64,000 bases of DNA from Fibrella aquatilis. Lineage in GTDB: Bacteria; Bacteroidota; Bacteroidia; Cytophagales; Spirosomataceae. The notes under the pieces were generated by a model, which was given only the letters and a program-made list of their open reading frames with translations, was not told the DNA's origin and ran no database searches. Made by a program: the position numbers and the translations under genes. Where the stretch lies: positions 203,272 through 267,271 of the forward strand of contig NZ_JAFMYU010000007.1 in assembly GCF_017353255.1 (NCBI RefSeq). The letters run 5' to 3'. Position 1 is the first letter of the stretch. Every line of letters begins with the position of its first letter. Shown in pieces: positions 24,362-33,216 of the stretch.

Positions 24362-25159
24362 TCAATACAACACCGGATTCAGTTCGGTATCGATCACCTC
24401 GCCTACCACAGCGCCGGGGCACCAGGTGTGCCAGTCGTTTTCCTGGTTTTTGTTGGCGGGTTGTTGCAGCCGCATGTTTTTGTCCATGTAGATTACGGTC
24501 ATCACCTTCCGCATCTGATCGGTCACGTTGGCCCCCGCCCGGTGGAACACCCAACCCGAATGAAAACTGACCTCGCCCAGGTCAAACGGTTCAACGACGT
24601 GTTCGAAATCGGTTACCCGGAGCTTCTCGGCGATCTGTCTTTCGCTGTCGTCGCCAATTTTCAGATCGCGGCCTTCCACCACCCGGTGGCTACCCGCGCT
24701 GAACTCCAGCGGCCCCATGGGCAGGGGCGTGGCCTGAAGCGGAATCCAGGCCGTAACGGTTTTGTCGCTGCTGAGGGGCCAATAATACTGGTCGGCGTGC
24801 CAGGGCGTGATGCCCCCACCGGCTTCTTTAAACAGGGCCTGGTCGTGGTACATCCGTACGCCCGCTACCTGCATGAGGTCGGCGGCGATTTTGGCCAGCC
24901 GTTTGCTGAACACAAACGTTTTGATCTCGTCGTTTTCGCGCCAGAGGTTAAAGAGTTGCAGAAACGCTTTGCCGTAGGTATCGCGCTCTTCGAGGGCGGG
25001 CGTGGCCGTATTCATCCGGTCTACCTGCTTGGTAATGACCGCGTTGTAGTAGGCTAGCGTGTCGGCGTCGAAGACCTGCCGAAGCTTGATGTACCGATTT
25101 GTCTGAAAAAACTCTACCTGCTCTGGGCTGAGTTCGTAAGGGGTGTCGAGGGTTTCCAT
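24362..25159 (-). CDS. Phytanoyl-CoA dioxygenase (PhyH) family enzyme
   Basis: This 265-residue cytosolic enzyme belongs to the non-heme Fe(II)/2-oxoglutarate oxygenases. The iron triad is probably His and Asp of TPWHADQYYWP (about 120) with a distal His in GWVFHRAGAN (about 205); the following Arg would bind 2-oxoglutarate. Bacterial members hydroxylate varied small molecules. It is first in the operon with amylase, esterase and metallohydrolase and divergent from an AraC regulator 156 bp away, so it is probably under that regulator. Confidence 0.87.
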   Translation of the reverse strand: METLDTPYELSPEQVEFFQTNRYIKLRQVFDADTLAYYNAVITKQVDRMNTATPALEERDTYGKAFLQLFNLWRENDEIKTFVFSKRLAKIAADLMQVAGVRMYHDQALFKEAGGGITPWHADQYYWPLSSDKTVTAWIPLQATPLPMGPLEFSAGSHRVVEGRDLKIGDDSERQIAEKLRVTDFEHVVEPFDLGEVSFHSGWVFHRAGANVTDQMRKVMTVIYMDKNMRLQQPANKNQENDWHTWCPGAVVGEVIDTELNPVLY

Positions 25160-25315
25160 CTAAGAAGCGTAGCTACATGCAGGGCCATCGATGACCACGT
25201 TGCATGGGCAAAAGTCGAAACGAAAACGGGTTTCTTCTTTTACCCATCTACACTACTTTTATGCGTATTCTACCAATATATATAGCTCGTATTGATTTTG
25301 TAGATAGTATAGGCA

Positions 25316-26170
25316 ATGAAACCAGAACGCGAACTCGGCATTAGCAACCAGCCCCATGCTTCTTTCAAAGCATTTCGGCTCCATCAGCCGGCATTCCGGT
25401 CGCATTGGCATTACCACCCCGAACTCGAACTGGTGTTTTTCAGCAAAGGCAAAGGCATCCGCTTCATCGGCGACGACATTTCGATGTACCAGGAAGGGGA
25501 GCTGTTTCTGATCGGCGAAAACCTGCCCCATACGTTCGTTACGTACGAAGACGAATCGGCCTCGTTTGTTGAGGCGCTGTGCATTCAGTTTCCGGCCCAG
25601 CTATTTGATTCGTTCACCGAATGCCGCCCGCTGACAGCGTTGTTTCAGGAAGCCAACCGGGGGCTTGCCTTCGCCCAGCCTGCTGACGAACTTATCGCTT
25701 GCCTGAAACGGGCGGTATTCTCGACCGGGGTAAACGCGCTGATGGCGCTGATGACCGTACTGGCTGAGCTTACCAACGCAACGGAGCGGGTTCCGATTCT
25801 GACGGAGGTATACCAGCGTCATGCGGCGCTTTCTGATGCGCCCACCCGTATCCGCACGGCCATCGATTTTATCAACGCCAACTACCAACGCCCTATTCTC
25901 GTGCCTGAAATTGCTCAGGCCTGTCATTTTTCGCCCAACGCGTTCTGCCGCTGGTTCAAACAGCAGATGGGCCTGACGTTTGTAGACTACCTCAACAAAG
26001 TGCGGCTTACGCACGTCTGCCAGCTGCTGGTCTCAACCGATTTTCCAGTAGGTCAGATCGCCCTCCGAACGGGTTTCGACAACATCAGTACCCTTAACCG
26101 CCTCTTCCAGCAGAAACTCCACACCTCGCCAAGCCGGTATAGAAATAAAGTGATGAGTGGTAAGTGCTGA
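25316..26170 (+). CDS. AraC-family regulator with cupin sensor domain
   Basis: This 284-residue protein has an N-terminal cupin domain (about 15-100, with HWHYHPELELVFFSKGKG) and a C-terminal double helix-turn-helix (about 185-280, with ILVPEIAQACHFSPNAFCRW and the LRTGFDNISTLNRLFQQKLH region). It should sense a small ligand, perhaps a sugar, and control the divergent PhyH-amylase-esterase-CehA operon. No direct repeat operator was identified in the 156-bp shared region. The last residues (VMSGKC and stop) are encoded by the left arm of IR12, so the native C-terminus may have been replaced. Confidence 0.88.
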   Translation: MKPERELGISNQPHASFKAFRLHQPAFRSHWHYHPELELVFFSKGKGIRFIGDDISMYQEGELFLIGENLPHTFVTYEDESASFVEALCIQFPAQLFDSFTECRPLTALFQEANRGLAFAQPADELIACLKRAVFSTGVNALMALMTVLAELTNATERVPILTEVYQRHAALSDAPTRIRTAIDFINANYQRPILVPEIAQACHFSPNAFCRWFKQQMGLTFVDYLNKVRLTHVCQLLVSTDFPVGQIALRTGFDNISTLNRLFQQKLHTSPSRYRNKVMSGKC

Positions 26171-26246
26171 GTGATGAGTTTGCTGCCGCCAGCGTATTAT
26201 TCGTGCGGCAGCAAACTCATCACTCAGCACTTACCACTCATCACTT
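26148..26246. repeat. Long inverted repeat IR12, likely bidirectional terminator
   Basis: Perfect 42-bp arms (26148-26189, 26205-26246) with a 15-nt loop. It overlaps the end of the AraC gene and stops 2 nt before the SDR gene. The 29-bp centre starting CTGCCGCCAGCG is the same, in reverse, as the centre of IR19 with two changes. Confidence 0.97.
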
Positions 26247-26247
26247 A

Positions 26248-26961
26248 TTACCACCCCACCTCTTTCTTATCCCGCCAGAACTTGCCGGTTTCGGTGGCGG
26301 GTGCATCGGTAGCGAGCCAGACAATGGTTTCGGCACCCTGCTCGACCGACAGGTTGGCATTGTTACCACCCATGTCGGTGCGTACCCAACCTGGCGAAAC
26401 CGAATTGACGGCAATGGGTGGACTGGTGAGCGCCGCCGCAAACTGCTTGGTAATGGCGTTCAGGGCCGTTTTCGAAATGCTGTAGGCGGGAGCATAGGTA
26501 CCCATCGTTTGCAGAGAGCTTACATCGCTCGACACGTTGATGATGCGGGCACCACCTTCACTTTTCTGGAGGTAAGGCAAAAAATCCTGCGTCACCATCA
26601 TCGGACCGGTCACATTGGTCTTCAGCGTCCGGTCCAGCAACTCAGCGTTGAGTTTCATAATGTTCTCGCCGTGGTCTTCCAGGATGGCGGCGTTGTTGAT
26701 GAGCACGTCGAGGTGGCTGGCCTTTTGTGAAAATGTGCCTGCCGCCTGCTTAATGCTTAACGGGTCGGTCACGTCCAGCGCAATAAACGTCGATTCGTAG
26801 CCTTCGTCGCAAAGCGACTGGGCGGCGGCGCGGCCCTTGGCTATGTCACGGGCACCAATAAAAACGGCGAAACCACGTTTAGCCAACTGACGGGCCACTT
26901 CAAAGCCAATACCTTTGTTAGCACCAGTTATAAATGCAGTTTTTGGGTGTTCAGTCGTCAT
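26248..26961 (-). CDS. Short-chain dehydrogenase/reductase
   Basis: This 237-residue NAD(P)-dependent enzyme has a Rossmann fold. It carries the classical SDR motifs TGANKGIGFEVARQLA (cofactor, residues 12-27), LINNAAI (NNAG-like, about 87), the catalytic Ser in INVSSDVSS (about 140), and YSISKTALN with catalytic Tyr and Lys (about 158-162). It resembles carbonyl reductase-like SDRs; the substrate is unknown. It is convergent with the AraC gene across IR12. Confidence 0.9.
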   Translation of the reverse strand: MTTEHPKTAFITGANKGIGFEVARQLAKRGFAVFIGARDIAKGRAAAQSLCDEGYESTFIALDVTDPLSIKQAAGTFSQKASHLDVLINNAAILEDHGENIMKLNAELLDRTLKTNVTGPMMVTQDFLPYLQKSEGGARIINVSSDVSSLQTMGTYAPAYSISKTALNAITKQFAAALTSPPIAVNSVSPGWVRTDMGGNNANLSVEQGAETIVWLATDAPATETGKFWRDKKEVGW

Positions 26962-27045
26962 GGAGTAAGCTGCTGTTTCTTACTAAAATCAGTTAGGGCG
27001 TTGCTTGTTTAAACTTTTATCTGGGGCCGCTTTCAGACTTACTGC

Positions 27046-27053
27046 TAAATTTG
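27046..27053 (+). promoter_or_regulatory. Candidate -7 box for the outer membrane protein gene
   Basis: TAAATTTG matches TAnnTTTG exactly, 76 nt before the start codon. No TTTG lies 19 bp upstream, so confidence is limited. Confidence 0.33.
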
Positions 27054-27129
27054 GCCGTTACCTCAAATCACGTAGTAACTCGTGTAGGAATAGAACAACT
27101 TTGTCTCAACTAAACACCCACATCGACAT

Positions 27130-28098
27130 ATGAGAGCACTCTTCGTCGCCCTGGCATTGCTTTTCACTACCACACTGGGTATGGCCCAGCAGAAATCAAC
27201 TGCTAAAAAGAAGCCAACTACCACCACGCGTAAGTCCACTATGGCACCGTCGGTGGTGAAAAAAGCGCCTGCCAAACCACAGTCCACTACCCTAACCCGC
27301 TACCAGTCGACCACCACGGCCCCGGTTGAATATCCCAGCACGGCGGCTACCAATGAGCCACTCGACCCCGTCAAGAAGCAGGAGATGTATGACGAACTGC
27401 ACGGTGTAAAGGCCAAGCCCGTGACGCCCGAGACCGGCAAGAACAGCCGAAACACGCGCAAAACGAAAGAAACAAAGTCAACCGACACCGGCACCACCCC
27501 CACTGATGATCGTAGCACTGCTGAGACTGCTACCCGCGCTGCCAACCGATATGGTGTAGAAAACGCTGGGTTTGAGGCCAAAATGCACATTGGCGTTCGG
27601 GCAGGTGGAAATTATAGCACCCTACTCGACAAACCGGCGGGTGTCACAATTGACCCCATCTATGGTTTCCATGGCGGTATTGTGTTTTTGTTTGGACGTG
27701 GCGGTATTGCGTTTCAGCCGGAGATTAACTTCAATCAGGATTACGTGAAAGTGCTGAACCCCGGAACGTTAAAAACTGAAAACATGTCGGTGAGTAGCTT
27801 GGTGGTGCCCTTGCTGGTAAAGTTCCAGTTTGGGCAGCAGGGCCGTCCGCGTTTCTTTGTCAATGTAGGCCCCTACGGCTCCTACGCTGTTGATGCTAAC
27901 ACCACAGCGCTCGAATACGGTGGGGCGCTAGGCCTTGGTATGGGTTTCCCGATGGGGGCTGGTAAGTTTACCGTCGAAGCACGCGGCTATTATGCCCTCG
28001 GCGATAACAGCGGTACTACCGAGTTCGCTAATGTGCCGGGCAAGCCTGTACTTGGGCAATTGTCTATTGGGTACCTGTTTCCTCTGGGCGGTCGCTAA
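27130..28098 (+). CDS. Outer membrane beta-barrel protein (porin-like family)
   Basis: This 322-residue protein has a signal peptide ending near GMAQQ (residue 20). A long basic and threonine/proline-rich segment follows (about 22-145, rich in Lys-Thr), then an eight-strand-type beta-barrel domain (about 150-322, beginning MHIGVRAGGNYSTLL and ending GQLSIGYLFPLGGR). The barrel resembles the common Bacteroidota outer-membrane-protein-beta-barrel family. The low-complexity segment may span the periplasm or bind peptidoglycan. Function is unknown. The first of two hairpins starts 22 nt after its stop. Confidence 0.83.
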   Translation: MRALFVALALLFTTTLGMAQQKSTAKKKPTTTTRKSTMAPSVVKKAPAKPQSTTLTRYQSTTTAPVEYPSTAATNEPLDPVKKQEMYDELHGVKAKPVTPETGKNSRNTRKTKETKSTDTGTTPTDDRSTAETATRAANRYGVENAGFEAKMHIGVRAGGNYSTLLDKPAGVTIDPIYGFHGGIVFLFGRGGIAFQPEINFNQDYVKVLNPGTLKTENMSVSSLVVPLLVKFQFGQQGRPRFFVNVGPYGSYAVDANTTALEYGGALGLGMGFPMGAGKFTVEARGYYALGDNSGTTEFANVPGKPVLGQLSIGYLFPLGGR

Positions 28099-28120
28099 AA
28101 TTTTTAACCAACTGATTATC

Positions 28121-28165
28121 AAACGGGTATTGTTTGGGGCTGATGCCTACAAACAGTACCCGTTT
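28121..28165. repeat. Inverted repeat IR13a
   Basis: Arms 28121-28136 and 28150-28165 pair over 16 bp with one mismatch and a 13-nt loop. It is probably the terminator of the preceding membrane protein gene. Confidence 0.75.
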
Positions 28166-28180
28166 CGTTTGATGGAATGT

Positions 28181-28250
28181 ATGGCTTGTGGAAGTGTGCC
28201 GTTGTCACTCAGCTGGAGCCAAACGACAACGGCACACTTCCACAAGCCAT
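28181..28250. repeat. Inverted repeat IR13b
   Basis: Perfect 26-bp arms (28181-28206, 28225-28250) with an 18-nt loop. It stands in tandem with IR13a, the only such doublet in the window, and lies upstream of a good -7 box. Confidence 0.93.
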
Positions 28251-28289
28251 AAATCCGCTCCAAGCGCCTCATTCCCCTCCTGAAATCCG

Positions 28290-28297
28290 TATTTTTG
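28290..28297 (+). promoter_or_regulatory. Candidate -7 box for the glycosyltransferase gene
   Basis: TATTTTTG is an exact TAnnTTTG match, 20 nt before the ATG at 28318. The -33 TTTG is not evident. Its position after IR13b supports a fresh transcript start here. Confidence 0.42.
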
Positions 28298-28317
28298 CCC
28301 GCTTAGTACGTCACACA

Positions 28318-30528
28318 ATGCCAATTAACCAACGCAAGGTCCTGCGCTACACGGGCTGGACATTACTGACCCTGGCCCTGTTAGGTGCTATCGGGGCCGG
28401 TATCGCCTACTCGCAACGCGAACGATTACTCACCCTGGTGCTCAACAAGGCTCTTAAAAAAGCCAAACGCGACTATGCCCTCAACGTGGGCATTGGCTCG
28501 GTTAAGTTTACGGGCCTTACCGAACTCGCCCTCACCAACATCTCGGTCGTGCCGCAGGATCGCGACAGCCTGGTGCGGATCAATAATGTTGCCGTTGGCA
28601 TGCGCCTGTGGCCACTGGTGTTTGGCAATGTAGCCCTCTCTAACCTGACTATACAAGACGGCTTTGTGCAGGTGGTCAAGCGCGACTCGCTCACCAACCT
28701 CGACACCATTCTCAAACGCCGCCGCCGCGACTCGACCAGCACTACCCGCCGTACCGACCTGTCGGACGTGGCTGAAAATCTGATTAATAACCTGCTCACG
28801 AAGATTCCCGACGACCTCGACGTGCAAAACCTCGACATCCGGTTGATCGACGATTCGACCAAAATCACCCTCCTGGCCGATGTGTTCAAGATCGACAATG
28901 AGCGCGTGTCGTCTAGCCTCCGGCTGAACCGCTACGAAGCCATGTGGCACGTGACCGGCACGGCGTCACCATCAGATAAAGAATATAGCCTGAATCTATA
29001 TGCTGATGGTAAGCCGCTGGAAATTAAGTACTTAGAGAAAAGATTTAAGCTTAAAGCCCAAGCTGATACCCTCCACGCTGAGCTGCGCGACGTTGACCGG
29101 TCGGGGGGTGAGTTCCGGCTTGAGGGGGCTGGTTCGGTGCGTAACCTGCGGCTGAATCACCCGGCCCTGTCGCCCTCAGACGTGGTGGTGCGCCGGGCGG
29201 CTATGGACGCTAACCTGTTTGTGGGCGAAAACTACGTGGGGGTCGATAGCAGTTCGGTGCTGTATTTGGGTGAGGTGAAGGCCCGGCCATTTGTGAAGTA
29301 CACCCTGCCCAATGCCAAAGCGGGTACTGGCAAGGTATTCGACGTACAGATGCACACCGACAACCTCGACGCGCAGGCCCTATTCAACTCGTTTCCGCAA
29401 GGCTTATTCCAGTCACTCGACGGCATGAAGGTGGCGGGCAAACTGCGCTACGACCTCAACTTCAATTTCGACACGGCCCTGCCTGACTCGGTCAAGTTCA
29501 ATTCGGGCCTCACCTCCGACGGGTTCAAGATCCTGCGCATGGGCCGCACTGATTTTGGGCAGATTAACCAGCCGTTTGTTTATACGCCCTACGAAAAAGA
29601 CAAACCCGTCCGCGATATTTCGGTAGGTTCCGATAACCCCGACTATACCCCCCTGGATTACATCGCGCCCGACCTGCGGAATGCGGTGCTCACCTCGGAA
29701 GATTACAATTTTTTCACGCATAAAGGCTTTAATGAAAAAGCCTTCCGGGTATCTATTGCCACCAACTACAAAGCCGGTGCATTCAAACGCGGGGCCAGCA
29801 CGGTGTCGATGCAGTTGGTGAAAAATGTATTCCTCAACCGCAACAAAACGCTGGCCCGGAAGGTAGAAGAAATCCTGATTGTGTGGCTTATTGAAAATGG
29901 CCGTATCGTGCCCAAAGAGCGCATGTATGAGGTGTACCTCAACATTATCGAGTGGGGTAAAAACGTCTACGGCATTGGCGAGGCTGCCCGGTATTATTTC
30001 GACAAAACCCCGGCAGAACTGAACCTGGGCGAGAGCATCTTCTTGGCCTTTGTTATCCCCAGCCCCAAAAAGGCCCTGTCGTATTTCCTGCCCGACGGCT
30101 CGCTTCAGGTGCGCAACGTGCGGGGGTACTTCAAAATCATTGGCCGAATTATGGCCAAACGTGGTCTTACTCAGCCAGATAGCGGTGCCTACGGCTTCTA
30201 CGACGTGCGCCTGCGCGAAGGCTTACGGCAGCAGGTTGCGCCGATTCCGGGCTTTGAAACAGACAGCGTAGGCACCGACCCGGCTGACGGCGACGGTATG
30301 GATGACCTCTTCAAACAGCTTTTCAACGGTAACCGCGACGACGATAAGCCCACCGCCGAACCCGCTCAGGAAGCCCCCGCCGCCCGCCCCACCCCCGACC
30401 GCCCCGCCGACGTACCAGCCCCCACCGACACGGTGAAAACACGCAGGCAGCTCCGGCAGGAACGCCGCGAACAACGCCGCCGCGAAAAAGAAGAACGCAA
30501 GCGCCTGGAAGAAGAAGCGAATCAGTGA
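28318..30528 (+). CDS. AsmA-like/GT51 membrane protein, peptidoglycan glycosyltransferase
   Basis: This 736-residue protein has one N-terminal membrane helix (GWTLLTLALLGAIGAGIAYS). A long AsmA-like beta-rich periplasmic region follows (about 35-420). Then comes a GT51 glycosyltransferase domain (about 430-640) with the catalytic Glu in LTSEDYNFFTHKGFN (about 461) and RGASTVSMQLVKNVFLNRNK. The C-terminus is proline-rich and then very basic. It lacks a transpeptidase domain, so it should only polymerise glycan strands. ATG 28318 (MPINQRKVLR) is chosen because the longer reading from 28177 would begin beside IR13b. A role in cell-wall synthesis or repair is inferred. Confidence 0.86.
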   Translation: MPINQRKVLRYTGWTLLTLALLGAIGAGIAYSQRERLLTLVLNKALKKAKRDYALNVGIGSVKFTGLTELALTNISVVPQDRDSLVRINNVAVGMRLWPLVFGNVALSNLTIQDGFVQVVKRDSLTNLDTILKRRRRDSTSTTRRTDLSDVAENLINNLLTKIPDDLDVQNLDIRLIDDSTKITLLADVFKIDNERVSSSLRLNRYEAMWHVTGTASPSDKEYSLNLYADGKPLEIKYLEKRFKLKAQADTLHAELRDVDRSGGEFRLEGAGSVRNLRLNHPALSPSDVVVRRAAMDANLFVGENYVGVDSSSVLYLGEVKARPFVKYTLPNAKAGTGKVFDVQMHTDNLDAQALFNSFPQGLFQSLDGMKVAGKLRYDLNFNFDTALPDSVKFNSGLTSDGFKILRMGRTDFGQINQPFVYTPYEKDKPVRDISVGSDNPDYTPLDYIAPDLRNAVLTSEDYNFFTHKGFNEKAFRVSIATNYKAGAFKRGASTVSMQLVKNVFLNRNKTLARKVEEILIVWLIENGRIVPKERMYEVYLNIIEWGKNVYGIGEAARYYFDKTPAELNLGESIFLAFVIPSPKKALSYFLPDGSLQVRNVRGYFKIIGRIMAKRGLTQPDSGAYGFYDVRLREGLRQQVAPIPGFETDSVGTDPADGDGMDDLFKQLFNGNRDDDKPTAEPAQEAPAARPTPDRPADVPAPTDTVKTRRQLRQERREQRRREKEERKRLEEEANQ

Positions 30529-30624
30529 ACAACCAACAGTTAGCAACCAACAGTGTTGCTGATGCGAGCCCATTAGTTACGCGTCAGCAACATTTTTGGT
30601 TGTTCACTGTTGGTTGTTGGTTGA
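30526..30624. repeat. Imperfect inverted repeat IR14
   Basis: The inner stem 30554-30566 with 30580-30592 pairs over 13 bp with one mismatch; the loop is 13 nt. The outer arms are AACAACC/AACAGT heptamers that match only partly because unit order differs. The stop codon of the preceding gene is at its left edge. Confidence 0.75.
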
Positions 30625-30635
30625 TTTTTTTCGCG

Positions 30636-30664
30636 TTGCGCCCAACTAAAAATAATTACATTTG
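30636..30664 (+). promoter_or_regulatory. Promoter candidate for the ferredoxin gene
   Basis: TTG (30636-30638), 18 bp, then TACATTTG (30657-30664), an exact TAnnTTTG. The start codon is 48 nt downstream. It follows IR14 directly. Confidence 0.55.
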
Positions 30665-30712
30665 TTGTCTGTTTAACATGTGCCGGTATTTGCCAGCTAA
30701 CTTGACCTGATT

Positions 30713-31063
30713 ATGGCTATCATGATTACCGAGGAGTGCATCAATTGCGGTGCCTGCGAACCCGAATGTCCAAACACTGCCATTTACGAAGGCGGTGTGG
30801 AATGGACGTGGGGTGGCGGAACCTCCCTCACCGAAGTAGATTTTGGCGACGGTACGGTCGTGACGGGCAAAGCCCCGCAAACGCCGGTGTCGAATGAGTT
30901 TTATTATATCGTAACTGATAAGTGTACCGAGTGTAAAGGCTTCCACGAAGAGCCACAGTGTGCCGCTGTCTGCCCTGTAGACTGCTGTGTGCCTGACCCC
31001 GAACACGAGGAAGACGAAGAAACCCTGCTCGCCAAAAAAGCCTGGCTGCACGCAGAAGAGTAA
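30713..31063 (+). CDS. Ferredoxin with two [4Fe-4S]-type cluster sites
   Basis: This 116-residue electron carrier has a first cluster motif [12 protein letters not shown] (about residues 9-20) and a second [18 protein letters not shown] with longer Cys spacing (about 71-88). This is the pattern of the Allochromatium-type 2[4Fe-4S] ferredoxins. A 50-residue insert between them (with [15 protein letters not shown]) and an acidic C-terminal extension (HEEDEETLL) are notable. It is cytosolic with no signal peptide. No partner reductase is adjacent. It is convergent with lepB across IR15. Confidence 0.9.
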   Translation: MAIMITEECINCGACEPECPNTAIYEGGVEWTWGGGTSLTEVDFGDGTVVTGKAPQTPVSNEFYYIVTDKCTECKGFHEEPQCAAVCPVDCCVPDPEHEEDEETLLAKKAWLHAEE

Positions 31064-31070
31064 AACCTGT

Positions 31071-31183
31071 GGAAGAAAGGAGGAGGGAGAAACGGAGGAA
31101 GGGGAGCTTCGCGATACGTATCAGCTATGTTGCTGCGTATCGCGAAGCTCCCCTTCCTCCGTTTCTCCCTCCTCCTTTTCTCC
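31071..31183. repeat. Long inverted repeat IR15, likely bidirectional terminator
   Basis: Arms 31071-31118 and 31136-31183 pair over 48 bp with two mismatches and a 17-nt loop. It fills the convergent space between the ferredoxin stop (31063) and the lepB stop (31185). The inner part contains GCTTCGCG, as in IR7, IR9 and IR16. Confidence 0.95.
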
Positions 31184-31184
31184 G

Positions 31185-32351
31185 TTAGTGCACTACACTA
31201 AACAGCCGGTTCCAGCGAATTTTGTTGGCGGCGTTGGCGGGGTTGGGGTCAATAGACATCCAGATAAAGACGGCTTTGCCCACGATGTGGTCGGCGGGGA
31301 CGAAGCCCCAGTACCGCGAATCGAGTGAGTTGTGGCGGTTGTCGCCCATCATGAAGTAATAGTTCTGCTTGAACGTATAGCTCGTAATCGCCTTGCCATC
31401 GACAGACACCGTAGAGTCGGTTAGGACCACGTTTTTGTTGCCTTCATATTTCTGAATCACCGGGCCATAGAGGGCAATACTCTTGGCATCGAGCTGCACG
31501 GTGGCGCCTTCTTTCGGAACGGTCACCGGTCCAAAATTATCAACGGTCCACTTAAACTGCTTGCTGCCGTAGATCTGACTGTAGGTTGACGGGGTGGCCG
31601 ATGGTAATTCATCAGCGGCAACGATCTCACGAACCCAGTCGAATTTTTTTAGTTGCTCAACGACGGCCTCGGTAGTACGTACCTGATAACCAACCAGTTC
31701 GTTTGTCTTGGTTGAATCGTTTAACTGCTGCAAAGGCTGCCAGTTTTCCGACATGGTTTCGGGCCGATAGTCGTTGATGATCTCATATTGCCGGAAAAAG
31801 GCATCGTCGAGGTCGGCTTTTTTCGTGTAGATGTAGTACGTCTGCTGCGAAAAGGGGGGTACTTCGGCGGCTTTTCCGTTTACGTATACGGCCCGGTGGC
31901 GCACCTCCAGTACATCGCCCGCAATGCCCATGCAGCGCTTGATGTAGTTGGTTTTCAAATCGGTCGGGTACTGATCTTCGGGTGGGTAGTTAAACACCAC
32001 CACGTCGCCGTTCTTCACGCTCGAAAAGCCGGGCAACCTGAACTGTGGCAACTGAATCCAGTCGAGGTAGGAGGGGATGTCGGTACCCCAGATTTTCTGG
32101 TGCGTGAGCGGCACCTGTAGGGGCGTTTTGGGGGTGCGGGTGCCGTAGTGAAACTTGCTCACAAACAGAAAATCACCCACCATCAGGCTGCGCTCCATTG
32201 AGGGCGTAGGGATGGTGAAGGCCTCCATAAACAGCCAGCGAATCAGCGTGGCGGCCACTACGGCAAACAAAATAGAGTCGAACCACTCACGGGCGGCCGA
32301 TTTTCTCTTCACCGACGAATCGGCTTTAGCTTGGGTTTTTACTTCAGACAC
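31185..32351 (-). CDS. lepB: Signal peptidase I
   Basis: This 388-residue inner membrane protease removes signal peptides from exported proteins. An N-terminal membrane anchor (FDSILFAVVAATLIRWLFM) precedes the catalytic Ser51 in IPTPSMERSL. The general base Lys138 is in NYIKRCMGIAGDVLEV, and the later box MMGDNRHNSLDSRYWGFV is typical. The insert between the Lys region and the last box is large, as usual in Bacteroidota. It lies at the end of the ParA-ParB-DUF5683-DapB-LepB cluster, separated from dapB by IR16. Confidence 0.96.
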   Translation of the reverse strand: MSEVKTQAKADSSVKRKSAAREWFDSILFAVVAATLIRWLFMEAFTIPTPSMERSLMVGDFLFVSKFHYGTRTPKTPLQVPLTHQKIWGTDIPSYLDWIQLPQFRLPGFSSVKNGDVVVFNYPPEDQYPTDLKTNYIKRCMGIAGDVLEVRHRAVYVNGKAAEVPPFSQQTYYIYTKKADLDDAFFRQYEIINDYRPETMSENWQPLQQLNDSTKTNELVGYQVRTTEAVVEQLKKFDWVREIVAADELPSATPSTYSQIYGSKQFKWTVDNFGPVTVPKEGATVQLDAKSIALYGPVIQKYEGNKNVVLTDSTVSVDGKAITSYTFKQNYYFMMGDNRHNSLDSRYWGFVPADHIVGKAVFIWMSIDPNPANAANKIRWNRLFSVVH

Positions 32352-32400
32352 GGGCTATACGTGGTTCAGACTAAGATAAAACGAAGTTACGAGATTTAGT

Positions 32401-32485
32401 GGTGAGTGATGAACGGTAAGTGATGAGTGGCTTCGCGAAGAAATAGAGGGCGAAGCCACTCATCACTTACCGTTCATCACTCACC
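32401..32485. repeat. Long inverted repeat IR16
   Basis: Perfect 35-bp arms (32401-32435, 32451-32485) with a 15-nt loop, between dapB and lepB on the same strand. The right arm includes the stop codon and last codons of dapB. The outer units are GAGTGAT/GTAAGTGATGAGT, like IR12 and IR19; the inner part is GCTTCG. Confidence 0.96.
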
Positions 32486-33214
32486 GTTTAATAAATCATC
32501 CATCCCAAACACGCCCTGGCGGGGGGCGAGCCATTCGGCGGCGATGACGGCACCGAGGGCGAACCCCTGACGGCTGTGCGCCACGTGCGAAATCTCGATC
32601 CGGTCCACGTCCGACTCAAACCGGACAATATGTGTGCCCGGCACGGTGCCTTCGCGAACAGAGTCGATCACAATGGCATCATCGGTGTTACTTTCGGCGG
32701 GCTTGCCTTCTTCCGAAACAGCCCAACGCTGCTTATGGGGCAGGTTTTCCAGCAATCCTTCGGCCAGGGTGAGGGCCGTGCCAGAGGGAGCGTCTTTCTT
32801 CTCGGTATGGTGAATCTCGGTCATCGAGACCTGGTAGCTGGGGTAGTTATGCATGAACTTCGCCAGCGTTTTGTTCAGCCTAAAAAAGAGGTTCACCCCA
32901 ATGCTGTAGTTCGAAGCGTAGAAAAATGCGCTGCCCCGTTCGCGCACGGCGGCCTCGATTTCGGCCCGTTGACTCAGCCAGCCGGTGGTGCCGCACACCA
33001 CCGGCCACCCCCGCCCAATGCAGTACCGCAGGTTGTCTACCACGGCCTCAGGCGAGCTAAACTCGATCACCACATCTACGGCATCGTCGGCGAGTTGGTC
33101 CATATCGGTGCGGTTGCTCACGTCGATTCGCCCAGCAATCTGGTGACCCCGGTCAAGGGCGGTTTGCTCGATGGTCTTACCCATTTTGCCGTAGCCCAGT
33201 AACAAAATGTTCAT
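32477..33214 (-). CDS. dapB: 4-hydroxy-tetrahydrodipicolinate reductase
   Basis: This 245-residue NAD(P)H enzyme reduces dihydrodipicolinate-type intermediates in lysine and diaminopimelate synthesis. The Rossmann motif is LLGYGKMGKTIE at the N-terminus. The active site HHTEKKDAPSGTAL (about 134-147) holds the catalytic His and Lys. FYASNYSIGVNLFF is also typical. Length is normal. It starts 2 bp after the DUF5683 stop, so translational coupling is likely. Its last residues are encoded in the IR16 arm. Confidence 0.96.
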   Translation of the reverse strand: MNILLLGYGKMGKTIEQTALDRGHQIAGRIDVSNRTDMDQLADDAVDVVIEFSSPEAVVDNLRYCIGRGWPVVCGTTGWLSQRAEIEAAVRERGSAFFYASNYSIGVNLFFRLNKTLAKFMHNYPSYQVSMTEIHHTEKKDAPSGTALTLAEGLLENLPHKQRWAVSEEGKPAESNTDDAIVIDSVREGTVPGTHIVRFESDVDRIEISHVAHSRQGFALGAVIAAEWLAPRQGVFGMDDLLNGE

Positions 33215-33216
33215 GG

